Part shown: positions 8,936-18,085 of the stretch, one piece after another
How the letters are laid out: every line of letters starts with the position of its first letter
Numbering within the stretch: position 1 is the stretch's first letter
Origin: JAUILH01 sp964230215
GTDB taxonomy: Bacteria > Bacteroidota > Bacteroidia > Flavobacteriales_D > JAUILH01
DNA: 64,000 bases
Direction of reading: 5' to 3'
Assembly: GCA_964230215.1 (NCBI GenBank)
Contig: CAXRGQ010000008.1
Span: 310,001 to 374,000, forward strand
Position numbers and translations under genes: made by a program
The notes under the pieces: model-generated
Database searches by the model: none
Told to the model about the DNA's origin: nothing
What the model saw: only the letters and a program-made list of their open reading frames with translations

Positions 8936-9044
8936 TGGTAGTAGATTAAGGATATTTGAGTTAAAAAAACGGGGCAATTGTTTCAATTGCCCCGTTTTTA
9001 TTTCTTGTCATCTAGTCTGCTTGTCAACTAGTCATCTTAACTCA
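8936..9044. repeat. Direct repeat copy B (duplicated gene end plus terminator)
   Basis: A 109-bp copy of 8071-8181. It still contains the last codons and stop (GTA GAT TAA) of the beta-propeller gene as a non-functional remnant, followed by terminator and spacer. It ends directly at the stop codon (9045) of the minus-strand gene, so it now supplies that gene's downstream region. Confidence 0.92.
8970..8994. terminator. Bidirectional rho-independent terminator B
   Basis: Same 11-bp stem as copy A (CGGGGCAATTG / CAATTGCCCCG), loop ttt, flanked by seven A and five T. On the minus strand the A run is read as a seven-T tail, so it should terminate the minus-strand gene ending at 9045. Confidence 0.9.
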
Positions 9045-10661
9045 CTACTTGCCTCCTTTGCTCGGCGATTTACCAGTAGTTGGTGGTGGTGTAGTTGAGC
9101 CTCCTGTCTTTCCTGGAGATTTAGTGGTCGTTGATCCACCAGCTTCCGTAGATGTACCTTTACCACCAGCTGGTTTCTTAGGTTTATTTCCTTTACTTGC
9201 AGTGCCGCCATCTCCAATTGGCTGACCGGTAACTCCCTTACCAACATTCTTCATCATGTTTTGATTTCTGCTCTTGTTGGCTTGTTTGTTTATCTGCTTA
9301 GTTACCGCTTTTAATTTATCTTCTGATAATGGCTCAATTTCGATAGTTTGTACAGGATTTTTGATACCAAGTACTTCCACCAAATCATCCTTAGAAGGCA
9401 TAGCAGCAATGTTCTCTGCAAACGTGATATCTCCCGTGTATGCAACATCCATTATGCATCCTCTCATATCTTCTATTCCGACACCAGCTGCCTCACATTT
9501 GTTTTGTGCTTTCTGTAAATCTTTCTTTTTTAAATCAGATAAGGTATGCTGTCTTGCCGGGAAATTAAGGTCAGTGAACTCAATGGTTGTCATTCCTTCT
9601 GGATATTCAAAAAAGGAACCAGTCCCCGCAATTCTGTGTGCATTGCCAAACTCATCTATAATCTGTTGGTTGTAGTTTTTCTCAGCTGTTTTAACCGAAT
9701 TCTTAACTCTTGATCCTCCCACAACTTTGCCAACTGTATAGAATGGAGGTAATGCATCTAGCTTAACAACCTCATCTATATGCATATCATCTTTGGTTTT
9801 ACCGTTAGCATTACCAAGTAGCCCTGTATAGTTGCCACGCTCAGACTTGAAGACCTTTACCTTAATATTTAGCGCAGTGGAACCAACACGCACAACAACT
9901 TGTTCGCCTTCTGGCCAGTCCACAATGTAAGTGCCTCTGTTTTTAGAGATTTTTCCACCGCCGCTCAAGTAATGAACTCTGCCATCTGCCAGTTCAATTG
10001 GCTGACCATTTACTACTAGGGGCGTCTTTTGTGTTCCAAACGGCGCATCTTGGGCATACAAACTAATTTTATTACCATGATTAATCATTGCACAAGCTGA
10101 ATTAACGCTCACACTTGGTCCACTCTTCTTATGTCTTGCCTGCACTTCAAAATCCGTGATTTTTGACTTAGCTAATGTGAACTCACCAACCGCCATTAAA
10201 TCATACTTATGACCATCAAATGTAGTAATATGTGGATCCCCTGTGCTACTTCCTATACATACTGTTTGACTGGGACGCTTTATTATTTGGCGGAAGATAT
10301 TCCACATTTCAATTTCATTCGGTGGAAGTGTAACGTCTGGGCGTCCTACTTCATTTTCAATTATGCCATCTAAAGCATCAATGTCTTCCGGCGGAATAGT
10401 AGCCAAGACCTCATATGCCGATTGACGCGAATTATCATTCTCCAAAGTGTTAAGTCCTTCTCCAGATGCCATCGTGATAACGTTCTGGATAGTTCTTTCT
10501 CCATCACCAGTAGACCATTTGCTGGCCTTTTCTTTGGTAACGCGTGAAATCTCTTGAGATTTAGGAGATAATGGTTCAGCAGTGCGTTGCTTTTGTGCAC
10601 TTACGTGGACTCCACATCCAATTAATGATAGGCTTAATAATGAGTTAATTAGTTTGTTCAT
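9045..10661 (-). CDS. Exported von Willebrand type D domain protein
   Basis: A 538-residue exported protein. The N-terminus MNKLINSLLSLSLIGCGVHVSAQ can be read either as a lipoprotein signal (lipobox LIGC) or as a normal signal peptide cut after SAQ. Residues of about 135-280 form a VWD domain beginning GDPHITTFDGHKYDLM and ending in YTGLLGNANGKTKDDM, the usual start and end of that fold. The last 80 residues are low-complexity G/S/T/K/P repeats (KPAGGKGTSTEAGGST), probably a flexible linker to the cell surface. VWD domains mediate adhesion or assembly in animals; their bacterial role is poorly known. It lies 43 bp downstream of the peptidase gene and probably belongs to the same transcript. 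Confidence 0.8.
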   Translation of the reverse strand: MNKLINSLLSLSLIGCGVHVSAQKQRTAEPLSPKSQEISRVTKEKASKWSTGDGERTIQNVITMASGEGLNTLENDNSRQSAYEVLATIPPEDIDALDGIIENEVGRPDVTLPPNEIEMWNIFRQIIKRPSQTVCIGSSTGDPHITTFDGHKYDLMAVGEFTLAKSKITDFEVQARHKKSGPSVSVNSACAMINHGNKISLYAQDAPFGTQKTPLVVNGQPIELADGRVHYLSGGGKISKNRGTYIVDWPEGEQVVVRVGSTALNIKVKVFKSERGNYTGLLGNANGKTKDDMHIDEVVKLDALPPFYTVGKVVGGSRVKNSVKTAEKNYNQQIIDEFGNAHRIAGTGSFFEYPEGMTTIEFTDLNFPARQHTLSDLKKKDLQKAQNKCEAAGVGIEDMRGCIMDVAYTGDITFAENIAAMPSKDDLVEVLGIKNPVQTIEIEPLSEDKLKAVTKQINKQANKSRNQNMMKNVGKGVTGQPIGDGGTASKGNKPKKPAGGKGTSTEAGGSTTTKSPGKTGGSTTPPPTTGKSPSKGGK

Positions 10662-10704
10662 GGCTTTGAATTTAACAACTAATTAACAATTCCTGTGCCA
10701 AAGA

Positions 10705-12828
10705 CTAGTCTTCTAGTTTATCTTCAACATATCGCAGGACTTTATCCATTAAGTGGACTCTGTCTTTTCCTCTCACATTGTGAGGGTGCGTAGGGTATGT
10801 AAAGAAGTCAACTTGCTTTTCATTCTCCACAAATGCACGGATTAATGCAAAGCTATGTTGAGGTACAACTACATCATCAATACCACCATGAATCAGTAAT
10901 AAATCACCCTCTAGGTTTTTTACATGGTTCATTAATGCTGCATCAGCGTAGCCTTCTTTATTTTCTTCTGGACGATCCATGTAACGTTCACCGTACATAA
11001 TCTCATAGTATTTCCAATCGGTTACAGGGCCACCCGCAACACCAACTTTAAATGTGCCAGGTTGTCTCAGCATCATTGATGTCGTCATAAATCCACCAAA
11101 GCTCCATCCGTGAACGGCCATCTTTTCTTTGTTTACATAAGGCAAGGACTTGAGGTAGTTTACTCCAACAAGTTGATCTCGCATTTCTATTGTTCCTAAC
11201 TGTCTATGGATTACGCTTTCAAACTCAAAACCTCTATTAGCAGAGCCACGGTTGTCCAGTGTAAATACGATATAGCCTTTGTTTGCGAAATGATGCATCC
11301 ACAAACTTGCACCACCTAACCATTGATTTTTTACCATTTGAGCATGTGGTCCGCCGTAAACATATACTAGCACAGGGTACTGTTTGGTCGAATCAAAGTC
11401 ATGCGGCTTAATCATGCGAGCATTCAATAAAGTACCATTCTTTGTTTTGAGTTCAATGAATTCGGTTGTACCCAATTGTCCCTCCTCAAAAGGATTATCG
11501 TTTTGATAGAGTAGTTGCACCTTTTTGCCTTTGCTATCTAATACTTCAATGTTTCGTGGTATAGTTAAGCTGCTGTAGTTGTCAATAATGTACTTCCCAT
11601 CTTCACTTAAATGAGCTGAGTGCTGACCAGGTGTTTTAGAAATATTCATAACCGAACCACCTTTCATGCTTACAGATCGCACCACGGTATTCATGCCTGA
11701 TTCATCTGTTGTTAAAACGGTAAGTGTTCTTCCTTTAGCGTCAAGACCAAGAATCTCAAGCACTACAAACTTCCCGCTGGTTAATTGCTTCTTCAGTGTA
11801 CCGTCCATGTTGTAATGATACACATGCATATAGCCATCGCGCTCGCTCAACCATAGGAAACTTTGATTTTTACCAGCACCAATAAAATATGGCGGATTCT
11901 CAGGTTCTACATAGCGTTCATTTTCCTCTTCAAATAAGGTTTTTACAAAATCACCCGTCTCTGCATTATAAGTATTTAGCCACATGTGATTTTGATCGCG
12001 ATTAACCACCGCTACATATACCAATGCTTCATTGGGTCCCCATGCAAAGTTGGTTAGATACTGTTCTGGGTCACCTTTTACTTTTAGGTAGATAGTCTTT
12101 TTTGTCTCCAAGTCATAAATCCCCACTTTCGCGCGCTCACTGGTTTGGCCGGCCATTGGATATTTAACGGAGTTTAAACTCCCAGGTGTAGTAGAAATAT
12201 CAAGCAATGGATAATCTCCAACGTTACGCTCATCTTTCTCATAGAAGGCAAGTTTATTCCCGCTAGGCGACCAAAAGATACCATTTGTTATTCCAAATTC
12301 GCTTCTAGCAATAGCTTGTCCCGCGACAATACCAGGAGGGTGTTGAGTAATATTGATTTTTTTGTCTTTACCGTCACTTAGATATAAGTTGTTAGCTATG
12401 GTGTAAGCTACTTTGCCTTTGTGATAAGTAATGTTATCAGCCTTTACGGGGTAATCACATGACTTCTTGGCTGTTTTTGATGCGATATCGTAGATCAAAT
12501 AACCCTGGCCTGTATTGATTAATAAGCTTTTCTCATCTTGTACTTCTGTTTGCGCAATATGAAAAAGTGCACCATTGACTGCCTTGTTAACATCAGAAAG
12601 TAAGACCCAGTCTTTCGAACCTTTATCTCCAATATTCTGAATTTGAATGGATTTCCCATCATCCGAAAAGTGATAGATTTTGTTGGTGCCGGGTACCCAG
12701 TTCAAACTCATTCGTTTGTATGTGGAGTACTTTCCATATTGCTCTAATACAGCTTCTTTTAAGCTAAGGTCTTGCGCAGATAACCCTGAAAACAGGAATA
12801 CCGCAAAAGTGACTAATAAAATTCTCAT
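10705..12828 (-). CDS. S9 family dipeptidyl peptidase IV-like
   Basis: A 707-residue exported serine peptidase. MRILLVTFAVFLFSGLSAQ is the signal peptide. Residues of about 90-440 are the DPP-IV N-terminal beta-propeller (with SPSGNKLAFYEKDERNV, the family's Glu-containing SxxxDER-like region). The C-terminal alpha/beta hydrolase domain has the nucleophile in GWSFGGFMT (Ser at about residue 573), an acid in HGGIDDVVV and the histidine in GKDRVHLM near the C-terminus. It should remove X-Pro or X-Ala dipeptides from peptides in the periplasm. The length agrees with Bacteroidota DPP IV. The ATG overlaps the stop of the DUF349 gene by four bases (ATGA). Confidence 0.92.
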   Translation of the reverse strand: MRILLVTFAVFLFSGLSAQDLSLKEAVLEQYGKYSTYKRMSLNWVPGTNKIYHFSDDGKSIQIQNIGDKGSKDWVLLSDVNKAVNGALFHIAQTEVQDEKSLLINTGQGYLIYDIASKTAKKSCDYPVKADNITYHKGKVAYTIANNLYLSDGKDKKINITQHPPGIVAGQAIARSEFGITNGIFWSPSGNKLAFYEKDERNVGDYPLLDISTTPGSLNSVKYPMAGQTSERAKVGIYDLETKKTIYLKVKGDPEQYLTNFAWGPNEALVYVAVVNRDQNHMWLNTYNAETGDFVKTLFEEENERYVEPENPPYFIGAGKNQSFLWLSERDGYMHVYHYNMDGTLKKQLTSGKFVVLEILGLDAKGRTLTVLTTDESGMNTVVRSVSMKGGSVMNISKTPGQHSAHLSEDGKYIIDNYSSLTIPRNIEVLDSKGKKVQLLYQNDNPFEEGQLGTTEFIELKTKNGTLLNARMIKPHDFDSTKQYPVLVYVYGGPHAQMVKNQWLGGASLWMHHFANKGYIVFTLDNRGSANRGFEFESVIHRQLGTIEMRDQLVGVNYLKSLPYVNKEKMAVHGWSFGGFMTTSMMLRQPGTFKVGVAGGPVTDWKYYEIMYGERYMDRPEENKEGYADAALMNHVKNLEGDLLLIHGGIDDVVVPQHSFALIRAFVENEKQVDFFTYPTHPHNVRGKDRVHLMDKVLRYVEDKLED

Positions 12829-14567
12829 TTTCTTGAGGCTACGTTTATGATTTTCAGCTTGTTCTTAAGCTGTTCAACTTTCTTTTTGTCTTCTTCAATT
12901 TCTTTGGTGACACCAGCTAGTAGTGATTCTGCTCCTTTAGAAACATTAAAGAAGCCTAAGTTGGTTTCTTTTTTGCGAATGTCTTCTTCTAAGCGATGAA
13001 TATCTCGTCTAATGGCGTTTTTCATATCGCTTATTACACGTTCATCGCCGGCATCACTGACACTTTCTACTTTACTCTTAAACAATAAATGTTCCTTTTC
13101 ATCTTCAGGAATGTCTAGTTTGTTTACCTGTGCTTGAATGGCCTTACTGTAGGCATCCATTAGTTGCTTAGTTTTTTTGGACGGTGTGTCGCCTAGCTTA
13201 TTGAATTCTTCTCCAACTTCACTTAGTTTTGATAGGAAACCATCAACATCTGCTGGGAATTCGATAGAAGGTATCTTGGCAATGAATGCTTCTTTTGCTT
13301 TAAGGTTTTCTTTAAATACATCCTCCAGTTTTGAATAATGGGCATCTTTTGCGTTAAAGAAGTGGTCACAAGCACCTCTAAACTCCTTCCAAAGTTTGTT
13401 TTCTGCATGTGGTCCTGCATGACCAATTTTTTTCCACTGCTTTTGTAGGTTGATAATCGCTTGAGTGGTTTCTCTCCAATCCTTAGAGTCCTTCAACTCG
13501 TTTGCTTTTTCAACCAACTCAGCCTTACGGTCTTTGTTTACGTTATCTTTCGATATCTTCTTGTCGTAATAGGCTTGTTTCGCATCAAAGAAGGCATTGC
13601 AAACACCTCTAAATTCGTTCCAAACCGCTTGAGTTTCCTTACGTGGCGAGAAGCCAATTTTTTTCCATTCTTTTTGAAGGTCTAGTACTTTTTCGGTTAG
13701 TAGTTTCCACACTTTAACGGTGTCAACACCTGCAAAATCAATTTCCTTTGCCTTCGCAAGAACAGCTTTTTTCGCTTCAAGATTTTCAGCCTGAATTTTC
13801 TTCTGATCTTGATAGTGAGCGTTAATTCTATCGTAAGTGCTTCTTACTGCTTCCCAGTACTTCTCCTTGATGATTTCCCACTTGTCCTTGTAGGTACCAC
13901 CAATTTCATCCCACTCGTTTCGAAGATTACTTAACTCTTTCTCAACCGTTTTTATATCGTTGATTTTGGCAAGGTCGGTAATCTTATGAACCACTTGATT
14001 CTTAAGTGAGAAATTAGTCTTTAAATCATGCTCTTTTAGCTCCTTGTAAATACCAATGTTGTAGCTGAATGTCTCACTAAGTTTACTGTATTCGTTTTGA
14101 ATGTCTTGGTATTTGTCCCGAGGGATATCTCCAATTGCCTTCCAGTCTTCTCTAATTTGCTTTATGCGGTCGAAGGCATTTTTGATGTTCTCTTCATTCT
14201 GAATTAAATCTCTAAACTCTTCAAGGACTTTCTTTTTAGCTTCAAGGTTTGATTTTTCAGACGCTTGTTTGGCCTTTTTTAGTTCGTCAATTTTGGACTT
14301 ACAGTCATTCAACAAGGTATTGATTGATTCTAACAAACTTGGGTCAACTGTAGGAATTGACGCTTCTTTTGTTTCTTCACTTTTTGTCTCATCAGTGGAT
14401 TCTGTTTCTTCAACATCCTCATCTGAGCTGTCTGATTCTTCTACTTTTAGTGAAGATTCAAAGTCTTTTAACTGTTTACGAATCTCTTTTACTCTTTTTT
14501 CGCTGCCCAGTATATCTTCACTAGCCAGGATGGTTTTTAATTCCTCAATACTTGCTGAAATATCCAT
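12825..14567 (-). CDS. DUF349 coiled-coil protein
   Basis: A 580-residue cytoplasmic protein made almost wholly of helical, charged sequence. After an acidic linker (about 45-70, rich in S/D/E) it contains tandem DUF349 repeats of about 70 residues, each with a conserved tryptophan motif (REDWKAIGDIP, RNEWDEIGGTYKD, QKEWKKIGFSPRK, QKQWKKIGHAGPH). There is no signal peptide or membrane segment. DUF349 proteins are conserved in Bacteroidota and Actinobacteria. The biochemical function is not established. It sits between the enoyl-CoA hydratase-like gene (40 bp upstream) and the peptidase (overlapping), so it is probably in a common transcript. Confidence 0.9.
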   Translation of the reverse strand: MDISASIEELKTILASEDILGSEKRVKEIRKQLKDFESSLKVEESDSSDEDVEETESTDETKSEETKEASIPTVDPSLLESINTLLNDCKSKIDELKKAKQASEKSNLEAKKKVLEEFRDLIQNEENIKNAFDRIKQIREDWKAIGDIPRDKYQDIQNEYSKLSETFSYNIGIYKELKEHDLKTNFSLKNQVVHKITDLAKINDIKTVEKELSNLRNEWDEIGGTYKDKWEIIKEKYWEAVRSTYDRINAHYQDQKKIQAENLEAKKAVLAKAKEIDFAGVDTVKVWKLLTEKVLDLQKEWKKIGFSPRKETQAVWNEFRGVCNAFFDAKQAYYDKKISKDNVNKDRKAELVEKANELKDSKDWRETTQAIINLQKQWKKIGHAGPHAENKLWKEFRGACDHFFNAKDAHYSKLEDVFKENLKAKEAFIAKIPSIEFPADVDGFLSKLSEVGEEFNKLGDTPSKKTKQLMDAYSKAIQAQVNKLDIPEDEKEHLLFKSKVESVSDAGDERVISDMKNAIRRDIHRLEEDIRKKETNLGFFNVSKGAESLLAGVTKEIEEDKKKVEQLKNKLKIINVASRK

Positions 14568-14607
14568 TTTTTAAGGATTTACATTCATAGAGATGAATGC
14601 ATAGTTA

Positions 14608-15384
14608 TTATTTTTTCTTGAATGCGTTTATTGCGTTTATCGTGAACTCGGATAATACTAGTTGTCCACTCTGAGCTGCTCTATCGCTTAATAGTTGATC
14701 CCAGTGCTCGGTTCCCTGCCAGAATACTTCTTTTAACATTTGCATAGCTTCTGGGTTTGACTTGGATAATCTTTTCGCTAATGCATCAACGGCTTCATCC
14801 ATTTCTTCAACCGAATCAAAAGTCTCAGCGTACAATCCTTTTTCTCTAGCCCAGTCTGCTGGATACCATTCGGTAGAGTTAATAGCCATCATGCTCATTG
14901 CAGATGTACCTACTTTTCTTTCAACTGCAGGACCTACCACAAAAGGACCAATTCCAATCGCGAGCTCGCTTAACTTAACAGCAGCATGTTTTGTTGCATA
15001 GCAAAAATCTACAGCACTTGCCATTCCAACGCCACCACCAACAGCTTTACCTTGCACACGTCCAATAATAAATTTAGGACATTTTCTAGCCGCATTAATC
15101 ACATTGGCGAATCCAGAAAAGAACTTCTTTCCAGTATCTAAGTCTTTGATTGAAATCAATTCATCAAAACTTGCACCTGCGCAGAATGCTCGGTCACCAG
15201 CAGATTTAAGAATAATTACCTTAATGCTATCATCATTACCAGCGTCTGTAATGCTCTGTGCTAATTTTGCCAAAACCTTACCGGGTAATGAATTACTAAG
15301 AGGATGGAAAAACTCTATAGTAGCAATTCCATCCTCTGATATTTTAGTTGATACGTCTCCTTGATCTATTATATTTTGTTCCAT
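14608..15384 (-). CDS. Enoyl-CoA hydratase/isomerase family protein
   Basis: A 258-residue crotonase-fold protein. The first oxyanion-hole segment is RAFCAGASFDEL (about 65-77) and the second is KAVGGGVGMASAVDF (about 112-126). Where classical hydratases carry the first catalytic Glu (GGGxEL) this protein has Gly (GGGVGM); the second acidic position (KLSELAIGIGP) is kept. This pattern occurs in several crotonase subfamilies, including LiuC-like 3-methylglutaconyl-CoA hydratases, so the exact reaction is uncertain. The gene follows the TonB-dependent receptor by 21 bp but also has its own -7 box (15401-15408) inside the end of that receptor gene. Confidence 0.88.
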   Translation of the reverse strand: MEQNIIDQGDVSTKISEDGIATIEFFHPLSNSLPGKVLAKLAQSITDAGNDDSIKVIILKSAGDRAFCAGASFDELISIKDLDTGKKFFSGFANVINAARKCPKFIIGRVQGKAVGGGVGMASAVDFCYATKHAAVKLSELAIGIGPFVVGPAVERKVGTSAMSMMAINSTEWYPADWAREKGLYAETFDSVEEMDEAVDALAKRLSKSNPEAMQMLKEVFWQGTEHWDQLLSDRAAQSGQLVLSEFTINAINAFKKK

Positions 15385-15400
15385 TCGTCAGATTTTACCT

Positions 15401-15408
15401 CAAAGTTA
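15401..15408 (-). promoter_or_regulatory. Predicted -7 promoter box (TAACTTTG) for the crotonase gene
   Basis: Exact TAnnTTTG on the minus strand, 16 nt before the ATG at 15384, overlapping the stop codon of the upstream receptor gene. No -33 TTG at the usual spacing. Confidence 0.4.
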
Positions 15409-17931
15409 AAACTTAAGGCTTAAACCTGCTAAAAAGTTTATACCAGCTTGTGGATAATAGAAGTTCTCTTGTATTCTGTCTCCATAGATATAACCGTAGG
15501 TATATCCGTTAGAGCTGTACATTTCATTCAGCACATTGTTTATAAGCAGATTAAGGCCTAACTCCTTTATACCGCCAAGTTTGGTGTTATAGGAAATCAG
15601 TACATCATTAACTAAGTAGGCATCTATTTTACGATCCTCTGATGATGTATTGTCTAAATATTGGTCACCTACATACTTAGTGTTTAAGCCAATTTCTAAT
15701 CCATCAATTACTTCATATGAGAACTGATTAGCAGCTATAATAGATGGAGAGAAAGAGATGTCGGTATTCGTGAATTCAGTCTCAATAACATCAAAACCAG
15801 TAGTATAATCATATACAACATCAGTGTAGCTTGCAATTTTGTTTTGGCTATAGGTAAGGTTTCCTTGCCACTTGAATTTTTTGAACGGTTGAGCAGCAAA
15901 ATACAATTCAACGCCACGTCTGTAGCTATCGTCAACATTGGTTCTAATTGGCGAACCAACATCATTTAACGCTCCAGTAAGTACCAATTGGTTTTTATAC
16001 ATCATATAGTAAAGGTTTGCACCTACCATCAAGTTTTTAGATGTATAGGTATAGCTCAACTCACCATCATAAAGCGATTCGTGGCCAGGAACTTCACCTG
16101 GCTGTGCATCAATAAAATCGTTTCTTACTGGCTCTCTGTTTGCCACGGCAAAAGAACCGGCAAACTTATGATTCGAATTGATTCTGTATGACAAACCAAG
16201 TTTTGGATTAAAGAATGCAAAGCTTGTATCCACGTTGATGTTTCTTTGATCGCTGTCGATTCCGTTTGCGCTGTAACTTACGTTTCTAAGCTGAACATCT
16301 CCATAGACTTTTAATGCCTCAGTAATCCAAACACCTGCTTTTAGATATACGTTCATATCTGTTTTGATGGCAGTGTTGTCGTAGTAGCGGTCGTAAATCA
16401 TGCCATCAGGAGCGTATTGTGCCCAAATTACTTCACCAAAGTGGTCGCCTTCGTATTTACTCCATGCACCACCAAGTGTTAGATCTACTCTCGATTTTGA
16501 ATAGTTAAAATTGAAAACAGACCCATAGAATTGATTGTCTAACCATCGTCTTCTAACTAAATCTGTTTGATCAATTGTAAACGTAGTATCTCCGTTTACA
16601 TCATAGAACAAGGTATCACCAGGGCTAAACGGGTTTTCTATAAATATGGTATCGCCTGGATCGGTAAACTCAACTGGCTCATAACCATAATCAGCGATAT
16701 CGTCATCACGTCTGAACTGCTCAAAGTAACCTCTACCGTAGGTGTAGAAACCACTAACTTTGAATTTGAAATTATCACTTAAGGCATGGGATACATGTAA
16801 TTGATAATGATCTTGATTATAGTTGTCAACTTCATTTTCGTAAGTGTAGTAATTATAGGTTCTTCCAGCATCATACAGATTTACTGAATCTTCATAAGTA
16901 TCATAAGAACCTGCATTATTCCAATAGTGATTGTCAAGGTCTTCTCTGTCACCAGTTAATACAGCTTCTGGCACGCCCCACCATGACTGGTAAGTTCGCT
17001 CTTTCCCTGCAAAGGTGATGGCTTGGACACTGGTTTTGTCTCCGTAGTAGCCTCCAGACAAATAATATGAGCGTAGGTCTGAGCTTGCTCTATCCACATA
17101 GCCATCAGAGAAAATGCCGCTTAATCTTCCATCGAAGGACCAGTGATTATTGATAAGCCCAGTTCCGAATAAGGCAGTATGTTTTCTTGTGTTGTAAGAA
17201 CCAAAAGAGTTGTTTAGTTCTCCGTAGGCCGAATCTCTATAAGTCTGAGTTGTTATGTTGATTGTAGCGCCAAATGCACCAGCTCCATTAGTTGACGTTC
17301 CAACCCCTCTCTGAATTTCAATATCATCTGTTGAAGAAGCTAAATCTGGAGTATTTACCCAAAATACACCCTGCGACTCCATGTCATTAACGGGAATTCC
17401 GTTGAAAGTAACGTTAATTCTAGATGCATCCGAACCTCTAATTCGTAAACCAGTGTAACCAACGCCAGCACCTGCGTCTGTAGTCATTACCAACGAAGGT
17501 GTGTATTGGAGCAACACTGGGATATCCTGTCCAAGGTTACGTTTTCTTAGTTCAACCATGTCAACATTGGTGTGTGCCACAGGTGCGTCAATTGCTTTAA
17601 GAGAAACCCCTTTAACTGAAAGGGCATCTAACAATTTGTCCTCTAGCGTATAGCTCAAGTTGTCCGTGTCTCCAGTAATTTCAAGACTTGATTTTTGAGT
17701 TTGATAATAAATAGAAGAAATAACAATGGTGTAGTTGTCATTCGGAACTTTTACAAAGGTGAATTTTCCGTTGAAGTCCGAACTAGTTACAAACTGTGTT
17801 CCTTCTAAAGTGATTTTTGCATTGGCAATGGGACTTCCGTTTTTGTCCATTACCATTCCCGCAATTTTTGATTGCGAAATTCCTGCCAGCGCAATAAGGC
17901 TTAGCAAGCTAGTCATTAATAAATGTTTCAT
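15406..17931 (-). CDS. TonB-dependent outer-membrane receptor, probably for thiamine
   Basis: An 841-residue receptor. MKHLLMTSLLSLIALAGISQ is the signal peptide. Residues of about 20-105 form a carboxypeptidase-regulatory-like domain (GMVMDKNGSPIANAKITLEG). A plug domain follows (LRIRGSDASRINVTFNGIPV ... IEIQRGVGTSTNGAGAFG), then a beta-barrel ending in an aromatic residue (AGLSLKF). The leader contains a TPP riboswitch, and the four genes just upstream include a thiamine-binding protein, a PnuT-type transporter and a NadR-like kinase. By analogy with TPP-regulated receptors of Bacteroides I infer that it imports thiamine or a thiamine precursor across the outer membrane. The sequence alone does not prove the ligand. 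Confidence 0.9.
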   Translation of the reverse strand: MKHLLMTSLLSLIALAGISQSKIAGMVMDKNGSPIANAKITLEGTQFVTSSDFNGKFTFVKVPNDNYTIVISSIYYQTQKSSLEITGDTDNLSYTLEDKLLDALSVKGVSLKAIDAPVAHTNVDMVELRKRNLGQDIPVLLQYTPSLVMTTDAGAGVGYTGLRIRGSDASRINVTFNGIPVNDMESQGVFWVNTPDLASSTDDIEIQRGVGTSTNGAGAFGATINITTQTYRDSAYGELNNSFGSYNTRKHTALFGTGLINNHWSFDGRLSGIFSDGYVDRASSDLRSYYLSGGYYGDKTSVQAITFAGKERTYQSWWGVPEAVLTGDREDLDNHYWNNAGSYDTYEDSVNLYDAGRTYNYYTYENEVDNYNQDHYQLHVSHALSDNFKFKVSGFYTYGRGYFEQFRRDDDIADYGYEPVEFTDPGDTIFIENPFSPGDTLFYDVNGDTTFTIDQTDLVRRRWLDNQFYGSVFNFNYSKSRVDLTLGGAWSKYEGDHFGEVIWAQYAPDGMIYDRYYDNTAIKTDMNVYLKAGVWITEALKVYGDVQLRNVSYSANGIDSDQRNINVDTSFAFFNPKLGLSYRINSNHKFAGSFAVANREPVRNDFIDAQPGEVPGHESLYDGELSYTYTSKNLMVGANLYYMMYKNQLVLTGALNDVGSPIRTNVDDSYRRGVELYFAAQPFKKFKWQGNLTYSQNKIASYTDVVYDYTTGFDVIETEFTNTDISFSPSIIAANQFSYEVIDGLEIGLNTKYVGDQYLDNTSSEDRKIDAYLVNDVLISYNTKLGGIKELGLNLLINNVLNEMYSSNGYTYGYIYGDRIQENFYYPQAGINFLAGLSLKF

Positions 17932-17989
17932 TTGATAAATTTTAATTGCCGCGCACCACAGGGGTATGTGGATTGCTGATTACAATTAA

Positions 17990-18075
17990 TTTTACTCCTC
18001 CCTTACCAGAATTACCTGGCCAGGTTCTATGGGTATAATCTCAGCCCGTTATTTAGGGCACCCCGATTGAGACGG
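17990..18075 (-). promoter_or_regulatory. TPP riboswitch (THI element)
   Basis: Read on the minus strand the leader has the order of conserved TPP aptamer blocks: GGGGTGCCC, then GGGCTGAGATTATACCC (the CTGAGA core is at 18039-18044), then GAACCTGGCCAGGTAATTC and TGGTAAGGGAGG. The P2, P3, P4/P5 blocks are all recognisable. A near-consensus -7 box (TAATTTCG, 18078-18085) lies just upstream, so transcription probably starts at the edge of the aptamer. Between aptamer and ATG lies a hairpin (17956-17971, stem CCACA/TGTGG). Its loop TACCCC could pair with GGGGTG of the aptamer, offering a possible switch. It lacks a U-tail, so control is probably translational. Confidence 0.93.
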
Positions 18076-18085
18076 TGCGAAATTA

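Noticed and set aside
8071..9044. The 109-bp direct repeats as attL/attR of an integrated island
   Set aside because: The interval holds only one HUH transposase and no integrase or cargo; the repeats are a host gene end plus terminator, not a tRNA end.
9274..9675. 133-codon frame antisense to the VWD gene
   Set aside because: Opposite strand of a well supported gene; no signal or family.
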